Notes: generated from the letters alone by a model not told the origin. A DNA stretch of 64,000 bases from Murimonas intestini (GCA_003148945.1 QGGY01000007.1:240685-304684), one strand, 5' to 3'. Positions 54,381 through 63,724 are shown, numbered from the stretch's first letter. Made by a program: numbers and translations.

Positions 54381-55880
54381 ATGTACCAGGCAGTTATTGT
54401 AGACGATGAACCTTACATCGTCGAACATCTTACCCACGCAATAGACTGGAACGGATTCCAGTTGGAAATAGGATATGCCGCGACAAGCTCAGTAAAGGCT
54501 CTGGAATATGTTCTGGCTAATCCGGTCAGCATAGTAATCACAGACATTGCCATGCCGGATATGGACGGCCTCAGTCTGATACAGCATATTAAGGAGGCTA
54601 AGCCCTATATCTATGTGATTGTACTGAGTGCATACAATAATTTCGAATATGCCAGAACTGCCCTGAAGTACGGCGCAGAAAATTATCTGCTCAAACCCAT
54701 AGATTCTGATGAATTATCCGATACGATCAGCCAGATCGCAGGCCACATTCAGGAACGTGAACAGCTCAACAGTACATATGGCCAGGCTATGCTGACCTTC
54801 CGCAATGCCTTCACTGAACAGTGGGCCAAGAACCTGCTGTCTGGAAATGAGCTTGCCACAAAGGCAAAACTGCTGGGAATTGACCTGCAGGCGGGGCAGT
54901 TTACTGCAGTGGTATTTTCCTGTGCAAATGGTTCTCCTGACATCATGTCTAAATTTTTTGACCTGTTCCTGCACTACCTGCCCGGACGGTATACCGGCAA
55001 CTTTTATTTTGAGGCGCCAACCTGCCTTGTCGGCATACTCTCTCCGGTTCCAAGCTGTACAGAGGAAATAAAGGATTTTATCAGACGGATCATACATGAT
55101 GCCTTATCTGCCGGCCTGCATGTTTTCGCATGTGCCGGTCCCTGTGTGTCACAGTTTTCAGACGTACATCAGAGCCGCCTGCTTGCCTGCTCTTATTTGT
55201 GGCTGGAACATACCCGGCTGCTTACCTACTTTCAGAAAGAAAACCAGAGCCTGACAGATGCCGCCTGCCAGGCCCTGGAAAAATACGATAAAGGTCCGGG
55301 TGAAGATATCGATGCCATTAAAAAACTGTATGAAAAATATCCGGCATTTTCATGTACTGCCGCCCTGCTAACCCAGCGCATACAGATGATATGCAAAGAT
55401 GTATACAGGCTGAACGAAGAATTTCCTGAGCTGGCCGAAAAACTTGCCGGCCTGCCCGTCAAGTCCCAGGATGCCTCTGACTATGCCCGGTATGCACTGC
55501 AGTTTCTCAGATACTCAGGCCACTTGCTCTCAAAGCTCCAGCAGTCCATGTATCCATGCGTAGACGCTGTCATCAAAAGCGTGCAGGAATCAGATGACAA
55601 AGATATCTCACTGAAAACCCTGGCTCTGAAGCTAAACGTCAGCCCTTCATACCTGGGCACCATCTTCCGCAGGCAGACAGGTTATTATTTTAATGATTAC
55701 CTGGCAGAAGTCCGCCTGAAAAAAGCGGCAGAGCTTCTTGAGGAAACAGACATGAAAATCAAGGATATCGTAGACAAAACCGGATTTTCCAGTCAGGCCT
55801 ATTTCACACGCACGTTTAAGCGCTACTATAATGTCTCTCCCGCCAGCTACAGACGGGAGCGGAGCGCGAAAAAGCTGTAG
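54381..55880 (+). CDS. YesN-type response regulator with AraC DNA-binding domain
   Basis: A 499-aa regulator. The start at 54381 (MYQAVIVDDE) is supported by GGAGGTAATT; an in-frame ATG four codons earlier overlaps this site. The receiver has D55 in IVITDIAMPDMDG and K in LLKPIDSDEL. The C-terminal AraC domain (LALKLNVSPSYLGTIFRRQTG and IVDKTGFSSQAYFTRTFKRYYN in parts) binds DNA, probably the AAAAGTATAC-like sites upstream of the divergent importer operon. It faces a convergent serine hydrolase 16 nt away. Confidence 0.93.
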   Translation: MYQAVIVDDEPYIVEHLTHAIDWNGFQLEIGYAATSSVKALEYVLANPVSIVITDIAMPDMDGLSLIQHIKEAKPYIYVIVLSAYNNFEYARTALKYGAENYLLKPIDSDELSDTISQIAGHIQEREQLNSTYGQAMLTFRNAFTEQWAKNLLSGNELATKAKLLGIDLQAGQFTAVVFSCANGSPDIMSKFFDLFLHYLPGRYTGNFYFEAPTCLVGILSPVPSCTEEIKDFIRRIIHDALSAGLHVFACAGPCVSQFSDVHQSRLLACSYLWLEHTRLLTYFQKENQSLTDAACQALEKYDKGPGEDIDAIKKLYEKYPAFSCTAALLTQRIQMICKDVYRLNEEFPELAEKLAGLPVKSQDASDYARYALQFLRYSGHLLSKLQQSMYPCVDAVIKSVQESDDKDISLKTLALKLNVSPSYLGTIFRRQTGYYFNDYLAEVRLKKAAELLEETDMKIKDIVDKTGFSSQAYFTRTFKRYYNVSPASYRRERSAKKL

Positions 55881-55896
55881 CCGGCTGCTGCTCATC

Positions 55897-57051
55897 CTAC
55901 ACAATGTGCTGATAAATAAAGTTCCGGATCCTGCGTCTGCTGCAGACATTATCTCTGTCAATCTGGGCCGTCATAAGCATAATTACCACGTCCTCTGCTG
56001 GATTTACTTCCATGTAGGTTCCTGTCCAGCCGTCCCATCCGAATTCACCGGGCTCAGTCACTACTGCAGCCTGGCAGGGATCAAGGAGAACTCTCATCAG
56101 ATTCCCGTAGCCATATCCTGTAATTGCCTGCCATTCCATACAATTCAGCTGCTTTTCTGTAAGCTGGTTGCTGCTCATATATCTCACAGTTCTCTCTGTC
56201 AGATACCTCGTGCCTCCATACACACCTTTACTGCACAGCATGGAGGCAAATTTCAGGTAATCATCCATTGTAGAGAAAAGTCCTGCTCCGCCTGACTGGA
56301 ATGAAGGCTCTTTTTCATAATCCATGATGACAAGATGGCGTCCGTGATACTCTGTAACCTCTTTTCCAGGCTCCATGCGGTAGATCACTGCAAGCCTGTC
56401 TTTCTTCTCCGGCGGTATGTAAAATCCTGTATCTTTCATTCCCATGGGCTCAAAGAAGGTTTTCTTCAGATAATCTCCGAATCTCATACCCGAAACTACC
56501 TGTACAACAGCTCCCAGCACATCTGCAGAAGCCCCGTACTGCCAGTTCTCACCCGGATGGAACATAAGAGGGGTCCGGCCAATGCTGTTGGCAAACTCTA
56601 CAGTATCAAATGCCTCCGGGCCGTCCGCCCTCTCCATGGCCTCATCAAACAGCCTGTTCAGCTCCGGCGTCTTCTCATCACCGGGATATACGATCCCTGA
56701 TGTCATGTTCAGAAGATCCCTTACTGTGACCTCGTTTTTAACCGGGACGAGCTCACCGTTCTCCCTTACTTTCTGATTCAGAAATCCGGGCAGATATTTG
56801 GATACAGGATCATAAAGGTCCAGTTTCCCATCCTCCCACAGCTTCATCACCGCTGCTGCCGTGACCGGCTTTGACATAGAATACAGATGGAAAATGGTAT
56901 CCGGAGCCTGTGCCCTTCCCTTCTCCCTGTCTGCAAATCCATAGTCCCTGCGGTACAGCACTTCTCCTTTTTTAGCTGCCAGGACACTCAGTCCCATATA
57001 ATCTCCTCTGTCACACATATCCTTAAGCATTGCATCTAAACGTTCTTTCAT
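55897..57051 (-). CDS. Serine hydrolase, class C beta-lactamase/EstB-like fold
   Basis: A 384-aa cytoplasmic protein (no signal peptide). The start at 57051 is chosen because GGAAGGGAAGAA precedes this ATG; an upstream in-frame TTG is less likely. The nucleophile motif SxxK is SMSK in FHLYSMSKPVTAAAVMKL, and the second motif appears as YGAS in WQYGASADVLG. The GNLMRVL and GEFGWDGWTGTY region near the C-terminus corresponds to the third motif area. Such proteins are esterases or peptidases rather than resistance enzymes when lacking a signal peptide. It may deacylate a small metabolite; no pathway link is evident. TATAAT at 57124-57129 (minus strand) is a possible -10. Confidence 0.86.
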   Translation of the reverse strand: MKERLDAMLKDMCDRGDYMGLSVLAAKKGEVLYRRDYGFADREKGRAQAPDTIFHLYSMSKPVTAAAVMKLWEDGKLDLYDPVSKYLPGFLNQKVRENGELVPVKNEVTVRDLLNMTSGIVYPGDEKTPELNRLFDEAMERADGPEAFDTVEFANSIGRTPLMFHPGENWQYGASADVLGAVVQVVSGMRFGDYLKKTFFEPMGMKDTGFYIPPEKKDRLAVIYRMEPGKEVTEYHGRHLVIMDYEKEPSFQSGGAGLFSTMDDYLKFASMLCSKGVYGGTRYLTERTVRYMSSNQLTEKQLNCMEWQAITGYGYGNLMRVLLDPCQAAVVTEPGEFGWDGWTGTYMEVNPAEDVVIMLMTAQIDRDNVCSRRRIRNFIYQHIV

Positions 57052-57181
57052 TTTCTTCCCTTCCAATCCTCATATTTTGCCGGCTTTTCAAAATCTCTCC
57101 AGCCTTTTCCTGTTGTCAGACAGATTATAAACCAAATGACGGAGATATGGTATGAAATAATTTACTATTATTATGCAATCT

Positions 57182-60100
57182 TCACAGACCAATCAGATAC
57201 CTCCCCGCCTCGCTGTCTCTTACAAGCCCGTCCATCACAGGCTCTTCTCTGCTCCTGTCCCATAAAAACAAGACGATCAGGAGCTGGTCCAGCTTCTTCC
57301 ATGGGAATGCCCCGCTGTGGCAGCAGGCATTCCGCAGCTCTTTACACTGAAGCAGTTTGTCATTATACTTTTCCCACCACCTGACACCATACTTATTTCT
57401 GCCTTTACTTATCATATATTCAGCCAGGATCTGTCTGTTTTCTTCTGCTCTTAAGACAGTGCAGAAGGTTCCCAGGGTCATTTTCTCAACTGCTGCTTCC
57501 TTTAGCTTCCCGCCCTTGCTTCCAGGTATACTGACCTTAAATTCCGGCAGGCGTTTTTTCATGCCCTCCGCCAGACAGTCTTTCACCTGAAGCTCTGCAG
57601 CCTTGCAGAAAAGGATTCCGCAGCAGGAAGCATCCAGGCCGGTAATTCCATACTCCTTCACAAATCTCTTCAGCATAGAATAAAGCTTGATCCCCCACTC
57701 TATGTTGACTCTCACCCGGGGGATCAGGGAGTCAAAGGCTGCCCTTGTAAAACCATAACCTTCCAGCTGTTCATCTGTCAGCTCATTTAAAAGAAGCCCC
57801 CCTCCCTGCAGTTCATTCAGGAATATACCAGAGTCACCTGTATATTCCAGGCTGCCGTCTTCATCCTCATAAACATCCATTGAAAAAGACTCTGCTGTGG
57901 GCAGCTTGTCACAAAAGAAAAGTGCTTTTTTCTTCTTCTCCTCAAAACTCTCATCTGCGGTCCCATTTACAATCTCACTCACTTCTCTGAGGGCATAGAG
58001 GTCTATGATGCTTTTGGCCTGGCTGATATACGGTGAAGCCTGCCAGGCATTCTCATCGCCGATCATGTAGAGGCGGAACTTGGCCCGGGTAACTGCCACA
58101 TTTACAATATTGGCGTTCACCCACCTGATGGCTCCAAAAGCCTCTTTGCCCGTATCGCAGCCCAGGAGGAAGATTACCTCATTCGCTTCTTTTCCCTGGA
58201 ATGTATGTACTGTCCCGATATTCTTATACATCCAGGCAGTAACCATCTCCCTTTTCTCATACAGAATGGAATTGCGGCTGCCTTTCAGATGATCCTCTAT
58301 GCACTTTATCATACCCGTTTTTACAGATGTAAACGGTGTTATGATGAACAGACTGGGAGCATCCGCTTTAGCGAAGGCTGTCTCTAATATTTCCAGCACA
58401 CGTTTTCCCTGTGCCTCCACATAGTGGTTTTTCCGCCCCTTCTCCCTTCCTTTTACATTGATCCACCTGGAACCGCTGTAGCAGAAAGACGCTTCTTTTT
58501 CTTTTCCCGGGGCAGCTGTCTGCTGTTTCATTGTATTATTATAGGATATCTGGTTTGAGATATCATACATAGGAGAAATACATCTTCTGTGCACTACAAG
58601 CGGACACCCTACCCACTCTTTCTCATTCTTTTCATTTTCCAGATATGTGCCGTATGGGTTAATCGTATCTGCAAACTGCTGGACTGAGATCTTCTTCGAC
58701 TTATATGGTTTATAGACATCTTCTTTAAATGCTTTTTTCAAAAGCTGGAGATCATCTGTCACTACAGGCTCCACCTGCCGCGGATCTCCCACAATAACAG
58801 CCCTTCTGCTTCTGTACAGGGCTCCCACAGCCATCTGAGGCGGAGCCTGCCCGGCCTCATCCACGATCAATGTCCCCAGGGCTCCCGGAATCTTAATATC
58901 CTTTAAAAAATTCCCCACTGAAGCAAAGGTTGTGGAAATAACAGGCACTAGAAGAAAAAGGTTCTGCAGCAGAGGCCCGAAACATGCCTCACGGTCTTCC
59001 GGATGGAAAATGACTTTTTCATTATCTTCCTGGGTCTCCTGCCAAAGCAGCGCCAGATTGCGGAAATTACGGAAACAGCACCTGGAAGAGAGTACAAATT
59101 CCTTAGTGAGCTGCAGTGAATAATAGAACAGCTTTTCCCTTTCTCTGTTATAATGATTTGTAAACCATGGATTCGCTGTCTGTATACGTGTACTCTCCTT
59201 CTCATCCCTGCTTAGCATTCCCTCTATGAACGCTTCATCCAGAGGTACAAAGCTTCCCATATCCCCAAATGCTTCCATCTGGTGCCAGAGCTTTTTCTTG
59301 TATTTACTGATTTCCGCTGTCAGTCTGTTTCTGATCCCTGCATATTCCACCTGTATATCCCGAAGCCTCTTTCTGATTTCTGACTGCTCTTTCTCCAGCT
59401 TCTGTGCTATCCCGTCACGCTCCTTTAACCGGCTCCGGGACATCTCTGTCAACTGTCTGGATTTCTCGTAAGCGGCTTTTCTCCTGTCCCCTTCCTCCTT
59501 CAGTATAACTGCTTTCCGCTTTAACTCCTGTGCCTCAGCGGCAAGGACAGCCGCCTGTCTTTCATCCTCTTTCACTGCTGACTGACGGAAGAACCTTCTA
59601 AATATACCTTTGTTCTTATTCAGCTCGTCACTTTTGTTCTGCTTGTCTTTATACTCTTCGTAAACACGTTCGTATTCAACCCAGGCCCATCTCCAGTCCT
59701 CTTTGCACTTTTCCATATACTGCTCCCGCTTCAGCAGCTCTTCTTCCAGCTGCTTTAAAGGTGTTCTGAGACTGTCCAGCTGCGTACTGCATTCTTTTGC
59801 CCTGCGCTCCAACCTGTCTTTTTCCTCATCCAGCTGCCCCAGCTTCTTTTCCATATCCCGGCTGTATTCTCTGATATATTTTACATCCTCACAGTTCCGG
59901 GCAAGACTGTCTCTGAGTTTCTCCACCTTTGCCCGTTGTTCCAGAAGCCGCCTCCTGGCCTGCCTGTAAGTATCCAGCCTGGCATCTATCTTTTCATTAC
60001 GGTAAAAATCTGAATCTAGGGGCCTTAATACATTCTGATAAAATTTATGTATGTTGGATCTTTTCCCCAGAGATGCTGAAATAAGCCCCCAGGCCCCCTG

Positions 60101-61735
60101 ATTGTCTACAAGCTCTCTTGCGTATTCTGTGAAATATATGTCCTTATATACGCCGCTTTTAGCCCCATCCTTACAGTACAGCTGCTCACTTTTGGGGCTT
60201 TCCTCTTCTGTAAAAAGCTTCTGTATCTCTTCCAGCTCCTGTTTCATCTCCCCGCTGTCGTCCGGCCCCCAGTTCAGGGCTCCTGTGATCCCTTTCTCCA
60301 AAGGAAGCTCCTTTGTTATATTTTCTACTGCCGCATTGTTGCAGGAGGTAACCAGGATACTGTAGTCATTTATTTTATCATCTTTTAATTTATAATAATT
60401 AGGATACCAGTCTGAATAGCCGCCGCTCTTCTTTTCCCCATGCTGAAAAAAGCATTTTTCAAATGCATCATCCGGCCTGTCATATTCTGAGAGAAGCATG
60501 GCTTTCTCAATAATGTGATTTACAATAATCTCTTTCAACAGTGTGGTCTTGCCGGTGCCCGGCGGACCGTTTACTGAAAATACAGGTCCTGTGCGTTCAT
60601 CTGTAGCCAGATTCACGGCAGTCTGCTGCATCAGTGACGGCATAAATCTGGAAGGCCACTTTCCCACAGGGGCACGGCGTACATCCAGCACATCTGTAAA
60701 AAACTCCAGAAGTCCTTCCTTCTCTTCTTCCCCCTCACCTGCATGCTCCAGGTCAAAACGGCTGCCTGAAGAACAGATATTTTTCTCCGGATAATACTCA
60801 TTGTAAGCTCCTGCAATATAATCTGCCAGTCCCTTTCCCATAAAGGAGGCACAGCGCAATCCATCTGTCCTGGCCGCACTCAGGACCATCTTCACATCGT
60901 CCGCAAAAAAGGCCCTGCCCAGACCAAGATAATCATCATCAGAATACTTCTCCCGCGCCTCCTCATCCTGGTAGATCTGGAAAAGCATCATACATTCAAA
61001 GTCTTGCTTTTTTCCTGCAGATAAATTTTCACCAAGCAGCTTTTTAATATAACTGCTGTATATCTCATCATTTATCCCGGCAATATCTTCCACCGTGATT
61101 TCTGTAAAATCTCCATTTAACTCCTGCTCATATAGCCCGCTTTCCTCATCCTCCGCTTTGTCTGTGCAATTTCTTTTTCCCCACATCTGCAGCTTTTCTT
61201 CATAGACCTGCATATCATCCCTGTAGCTTTCCTCTGACAGACACTCCGATAGGGGCTTCACTCCGGCCTCTGCCACATGGTTCATAGCCCAGATGATCGT
61301 TGACAAAGAAAATGTCTGAGAGATATATGCCCCCTCCGGGCTGGTCTGCAGGCTGAACCAGGCTATTTCCTCATTGTTTATCTCAGGGCGGTCATCTTCC
61401 TCCACAAGAGCTGCGGCGATTCTCTGTATGCACGCCTCTCTCCTGCTTTTTCCCACATAAAAGGTAAGATTACCCCAGCATGTCATTCCATGCTTCTCTG
61501 CCTCTGTTTTTGCTGCCTCAAGGAAGCTGCTTCCCCTCTCCAGACTAACCAGCACCCTGAGCACTTTCGGGCCGCCATTTCCAGTGTGAGCTTTTCTGAC
61601 AGCTTCCTGATTCTTCTTTTTTTCTTCATAAGTCAGCTGTGGAAGCGCATCCTGTACCAGGAATTCCATAGTATGCCAGTATTCCAGCACCGACTCCACA
61701 ATTTTTATTTTCGGGTCCACATTTTTATTTTTCAT
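57182..61735 (-). CDS. Large SF1 helicase (DNA2/UPF1-like) with coiled coil and HEPN-like C-terminus
   Basis: A 1517-aa protein. The N-terminal ~350 residues match nothing I recognise. Helicase motifs: Walker A GPPGTGKTTLL (near residue 390), motif Ia VTSCNNAAVENI, Walker B LIVDEAGQAPP (near 955), GDPRQVEPV, FQGKEANEVIFLLG (near 1185) and VAVTRAKFRLYMIGD (near 1215). A long charged coiled coil (about 590-815) is inserted between motif Ia and Walker B, as in several UPF1/ZNFX1-like helicases. The C-terminal helical region has KELRNACCHSG (near 1465), fitting the HEPN RNase signature R-x4-6-H. Expected role: nucleic-acid remodelling coupled to RNA cleavage, possibly phage defence. HEPN call is by motif only. 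Confidence 0.82.
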   Translation of the reverse strand: MKNKNVDPKIKIVESVLEYWHTMEFLVQDALPQLTYEEKKKNQEAVRKAHTGNGGPKVLRVLVSLERGSSFLEAAKTEAEKHGMTCWGNLTFYVGKSRREACIQRIAAALVEEDDRPEINNEEIAWFSLQTSPEGAYISQTFSLSTIIWAMNHVAEAGVKPLSECLSEESYRDDMQVYEEKLQMWGKRNCTDKAEDEESGLYEQELNGDFTEITVEDIAGINDEIYSSYIKKLLGENLSAGKKQDFECMMLFQIYQDEEAREKYSDDDYLGLGRAFFADDVKMVLSAARTDGLRCASFMGKGLADYIAGAYNEYYPEKNICSSGSRFDLEHAGEGEEEKEGLLEFFTDVLDVRRAPVGKWPSRFMPSLMQQTAVNLATDERTGPVFSVNGPPGTGKTTLLKEIIVNHIIEKAMLLSEYDRPDDAFEKCFFQHGEKKSGGYSDWYPNYYKLKDDKINDYSILVTSCNNAAVENITKELPLEKGITGALNWGPDDSGEMKQELEEIQKLFTEEESPKSEQLYCKDGAKSGVYKDIYFTEYARELVDNQGAWGLISASLGKRSNIHKFYQNVLRPLDSDFYRNEKIDARLDTYRQARRRLLEQRAKVEKLRDSLARNCEDVKYIREYSRDMEKKLGQLDEEKDRLERRAKECSTQLDSLRTPLKQLEEELLKREQYMEKCKEDWRWAWVEYERVYEEYKDKQNKSDELNKNKGIFRRFFRQSAVKEDERQAAVLAAEAQELKRKAVILKEEGDRRKAAYEKSRQLTEMSRSRLKERDGIAQKLEKEQSEIRKRLRDIQVEYAGIRNRLTAEISKYKKKLWHQMEAFGDMGSFVPLDEAFIEGMLSRDEKESTRIQTANPWFTNHYNREREKLFYYSLQLTKEFVLSSRCCFRNFRNLALLWQETQEDNEKVIFHPEDREACFGPLLQNLFLLVPVISTTFASVGNFLKDIKIPGALGTLIVDEAGQAPPQMAVGALYRSRRAVIVGDPRQVEPVVTDDLQLLKKAFKEDVYKPYKSKKISVQQFADTINPYGTYLENEKNEKEWVGCPLVVHRRCISPMYDISNQISYNNTMKQQTAAPGKEKEASFCYSGSRWINVKGREKGRKNHYVEAQGKRVLEILETAFAKADAPSLFIITPFTSVKTGMIKCIEDHLKGSRNSILYEKREMVTAWMYKNIGTVHTFQGKEANEVIFLLGCDTGKEAFGAIRWVNANIVNVAVTRAKFRLYMIGDENAWQASPYISQAKSIIDLYALREVSEIVNGTADESFEEKKKKALFFCDKLPTAESFSMDVYEDEDGSLEYTGDSGIFLNELQGGGLLLNELTDEQLEGYGFTRAAFDSLIPRVRVNIEWGIKLYSMLKRFVKEYGITGLDASCCGILFCKAAELQVKDCLAEGMKKRLPEFKVSIPGSKGGKLKEAAVEKMTLGTFCTVLRAEENRQILAEYMISKGRNKYGVRWWEKYNDKLLQCKELRNACCHSGAFPWKKLDQLLIVLFLWDRSREEPVMDGLVRDSEAGRYLIGL

Positions 61736-61779
61736 TTCATAACCTCATAATCCGGTGTATTCCAACGATTCTCTATAAC

Positions 61780-61847
61780 ATTTTACAATACATCATGAGA
61801 TAATGCAAAAGATTGCTGTTGAACCTCACAGAATTTGGTAGTAAAAT
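61780..61847. promoter_or_regulatory. Back-to-back promoters of helicase and NUDIX genes
   Basis: Minus strand: TTGCAT (61803-61808) and TAAAAT (61780-61785), 17-nt spacer, reading toward the helicase. Plus strand: TTGAAC (61819-61824) and TAAAAT (61842-61847), 17-nt spacer, reading toward the NUDIX gene. The two -35 elements are only 10 bp apart, so the promoters could interfere with each other. Confidence 0.55.
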
Positions 61848-61876
61848 AGTTACTGGTCACGGAGTGAACAGTAGCG
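61848..61876. repeat. Imperfect palindrome in the NUDIX leader (REP-like)
   Basis: AGTTACTGGTCAC and GTGAACAGTAGC form an imperfect hairpin directly after the predicted -10 of the NUDIX promoter. It shares the ACTG...GAACAGT layout with the palindromes at 22595 and 24872. Confidence 0.5.
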
Positions 61877-61950
61877 TAAAATGAGAAAAGGCGGAGATCA
61901 ATTGCCATAAACAAGCAAATAAGGGTACAGTGATTTACAGGAGAAAACAT

Positions 61951-62406
61951 ATGTCAAGAAGTGAAAAAGTAACTTTAACTGTTTTATGTATGATATACGA
62001 TAACGATAAACTTTTACTGCAGGACCGTGTAAACAATATATGGCCTGGCTTAACCTTTCCAGGAGGCCATGTAGAAAAGGGTGAATCCTTCATCCACGCT
62101 GTAAAGCGTGAAGTAAAAGAAGAGACCGGGCTTGTGATCAGCTCCCCCAGGCTCTGCGGGATCAAGCAGTTTCAAACTGAAGAAAATGAAAGATATGTAG
62201 TTCTTCTTTTTAAAACCAGCCAGTTTACCGGCACTCTCACCTCATCTGAGGAAGGCGTCATGAAATGGCTGCACAGAGATGAGCTGTCCAGCTGCCGGCT
62301 TGCTGAGAACTTTCTGGAACTTCTGCAGGTATTTGATTCAGATGACCTGACAGAATTCTTCTATGTAGATGAACCGGCTGACGGACAACATGTGAAGCTC
62401 TTGTGA
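61951..62406 (+). CDS. NUDIX hydrolase (MutT-like, 8-oxo-dGTP diphosphatase type)
   Basis: A 151-aa protein. ATG 61951 is favoured by ACAGGAG 8 nt upstream; a GTG at 61930 is in frame but lacks a site. The NUDIX box is complete: GGHVEKGESFIHAVKREVKEETGL (residues ~38-61; key E in REVKEETG). The family hydrolyses nucleoside diphosphates linked to another group, and MutT/YtkD-like members clean oxidised dGTP. The N-terminal strand VTLTVLCMIYDNDKLLLQDR fits MutT. Divergent from the helicase. Confidence 0.92.
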   Translation: MSRSEKVTLTVLCMIYDNDKLLLQDRVNNIWPGLTFPGGHVEKGESFIHAVKREVKEETGLVISSPRLCGIKQFQTEENERYVVLLFKTSQFTGTLTSSEEGVMKWLHRDELSSCRLAENFLELLQVFDSDDLTEFFYVDEPADGQHVKLL

Positions 62407-62413
62407 AAAGGAG

Positions 62414-62812
62414 CTATATCCTCTTTTTTAATTCCTCCAGGAACTTCTGTTTATCCTTCACTGAAACTATCATCTCCTGTCTCCGACCCTTTATCACAAG
62501 ACGGTCCAGAGATGCAGCTGATGAAGCAATCGGGCTACATGTGCTCCTGATCTCTCTTATTTCCGAGATATCTATCACGTCCGTTGAGAACCCAAAAAAC
62601 AATTTAAGCTTTCCATCTTCAATAAGAACATAATTTCTGGCCACAATTGGCAGAAACACGAGAGTATAGATCACAAAGGAAATGGCCAGTACAATAATAT
62701 CCTCTGTGTCATGCCCGGAAAATATACTCTCTGCCATCTTATAAAGTATCAGGCTCTCTCCTCCCAAAAAGATTATCCAGAACCATAATGCTATCTTTCC
62801 CTTGAATTTCAT
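62414..62812 (-). CDS. Small membrane protein with bacterial PH domain (YyaB-like)
   Basis: A 132-aa protein with two hydrophobic helices (residues ~8-24 and ~40-60; IALWFWIIFLGGESLILY, IIVLAISFVIYTLVFLPIV in parts) and a C-terminal PH-like domain: YVLIEDGKLKLFFGFSTDVIDISEIREIRST and LDRLVIKGRRQEMIVSVKDKQKFLEELKKRI (in parts). This fits the YyaB-like/bPH_4 family, membrane-associated proteins of unknown function. GAAGGAGATATG is the start region. Convergent with the NUDIX gene, stops 8 nt apart. Confidence 0.8.
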   Translation of the reverse strand: MKFKGKIALWFWIIFLGGESLILYKMAESIFSGHDTEDIIVLAISFVIYTLVFLPIVARNYVLIEDGKLKLFFGFSTDVIDISEIREIRSTCSPIASSAASLDRLVIKGRRQEMIVSVKDKQKFLEELKKRI

Positions 62813-62959
62813 ATCTCCTTCGCCCTTTCTTTTATCATATCAGTGGTAGTTAATCATGTAAAGCACGCCCATCCATAGGATTAAATTACGGGATGCACGT
62901 CGCTTTCCTGTTTCTGCCTTTCCATGTCAAAACTTTTGCTTCTATTTCCTTAAATTTTG

Positions 62960-62968
62960 TGGTATAAT
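62960..62968 (+). promoter_or_regulatory. Extended -10 promoter for the CarD-like gene
   Basis: TGGTATAAT is an extended -10 followed after 8 nt by a terminator hairpin in the leader of the CarD-like gene. No good -35 at standard spacing. Confidence 0.5.
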
Positions 62969-62976
62969 AAATATGT

Positions 62977-63018
62977 AGCTATGTTGACCTCGCTCCACAG
63001 TGTCGACATAGCTTTTTC
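62977..63018 (+). terminator. Leader terminator/attenuator before the CarD-like gene
   Basis: AGCTATGTTGAC (62977-62988) pairs perfectly with GTCGACATAGCT (63002-63013), followed by TTTTCTTTT. It lies between the -10 and the ATG at 63092, so most transcripts would stop here unless antitermination occurs, or a short RNA is made. Confidence 0.7.
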
Positions 63019-63091
63019 TTTTAACCTAACAGACCGCGCTTATACAGAGGCCTGTAACTGCATCAAGCAGCAAGAAAGCCAGGGTGATTTA

Positions 63092-63577
63092 ATGTATCAG
63101 ATCAACGATATAGTCTTTCATGAAAACGGCGGTGTATGCCGGATCAATAATATCGGTACGCCGGATTTCGTCACAACAGGACAGCTCTATTATACTCTAG
63201 AGTGTCTTGAAAACCCCACTACTAAAGTTTATGTTGCATTTACACATGAGTCAGATATACGCTATATCATAACAAAAGAAAATGCAATCCAATGTTTATC
63301 AGGTGTCAGAGAACTTCAGGGACAGTATAATGAGGATAATAAAAACCGCGACCGGGAATATGCGGAGGTCCTTAAATCAGGCAACTTCCAGAAGTGGTTT
63401 TGTATGCTCAAAGGAATCCTGCATGAAAAATATGTACGCAATGCTGCCGGAAAACAGCTGAATTTAAAAGACAGCAGATACCTGGAGCAGGTAGAAAAGC
63501 TGATTATCCAGGAATTTTCTATCGCTCTCGATATATCTGCTGAAGATTTTAAAGAAAAACTGGAGACATTGGTTTAA
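63092..63577 (+). CDS. CarD-family RNA polymerase-binding regulator
   Basis: A 161-aa protein. The start at 63092 (MYQINDIVFHENGGVCRI) is preferred; longer in-frame starts run through the leader hairpin. The N-terminal Tudor-like RNAP-interaction domain has INDIVFHENGGVCRINNIG and YYTLECLENPTTKVYVAF (in parts), and a helical C-terminal domain follows (EYAEVLKSGNFQKWFCMLKGI, SRYLEQVEKLIIQEFSIAL in parts), as in CarD/CdnL proteins that bind RNA polymerase beta and stabilise open complexes at rRNA promoters. Its position next to an rRNA operon is notable but may be chance. Many Lachnospiraceae carry several CarD paralogues. Confidence 0.87.
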   Translation: MYQINDIVFHENGGVCRINNIGTPDFVTTGQLYYTLECLENPTTKVYVAFTHESDIRYIITKENAIQCLSGVRELQGQYNEDNKNRDREYAEVLKSGNFQKWFCMLKGILHEKYVRNAAGKQLNLKDSRYLEQVEKLIIQEFSIALDISAEDFKEKLETLV

Positions 63578-63586
63578 AATATCACT

Positions 63587-63620
63587 AAAAAATCCGTAAA
63601 TTATAAAATTTACGGATTTT
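63587..63620. terminator. Bidirectional terminator between CarD-like gene and tRNA-Asn
   Basis: AAAATCCGTAAA (63589-63600) pairs with TTTACGGATTTT (63609-63620). It ends plus-strand transcription of the CarD-like gene and minus-strand transcription of the tRNA, with T-runs on both sides. Confidence 0.85.
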
Positions 63621-63625
63621 CCAAA

Positions 63626-63697
<72 letters not shown>

Positions 63698-63724
63698 TTA
63701 TTCAATTATTTTTGACACTTAATA

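Noticed and set aside
55897..57051. Beta-lactamase resistance gene
   Set aside because: The SxxK motif is present but there is no signal peptide, and the second motif is YGAS rather than YxN; an esterase/peptidase role is more likely.
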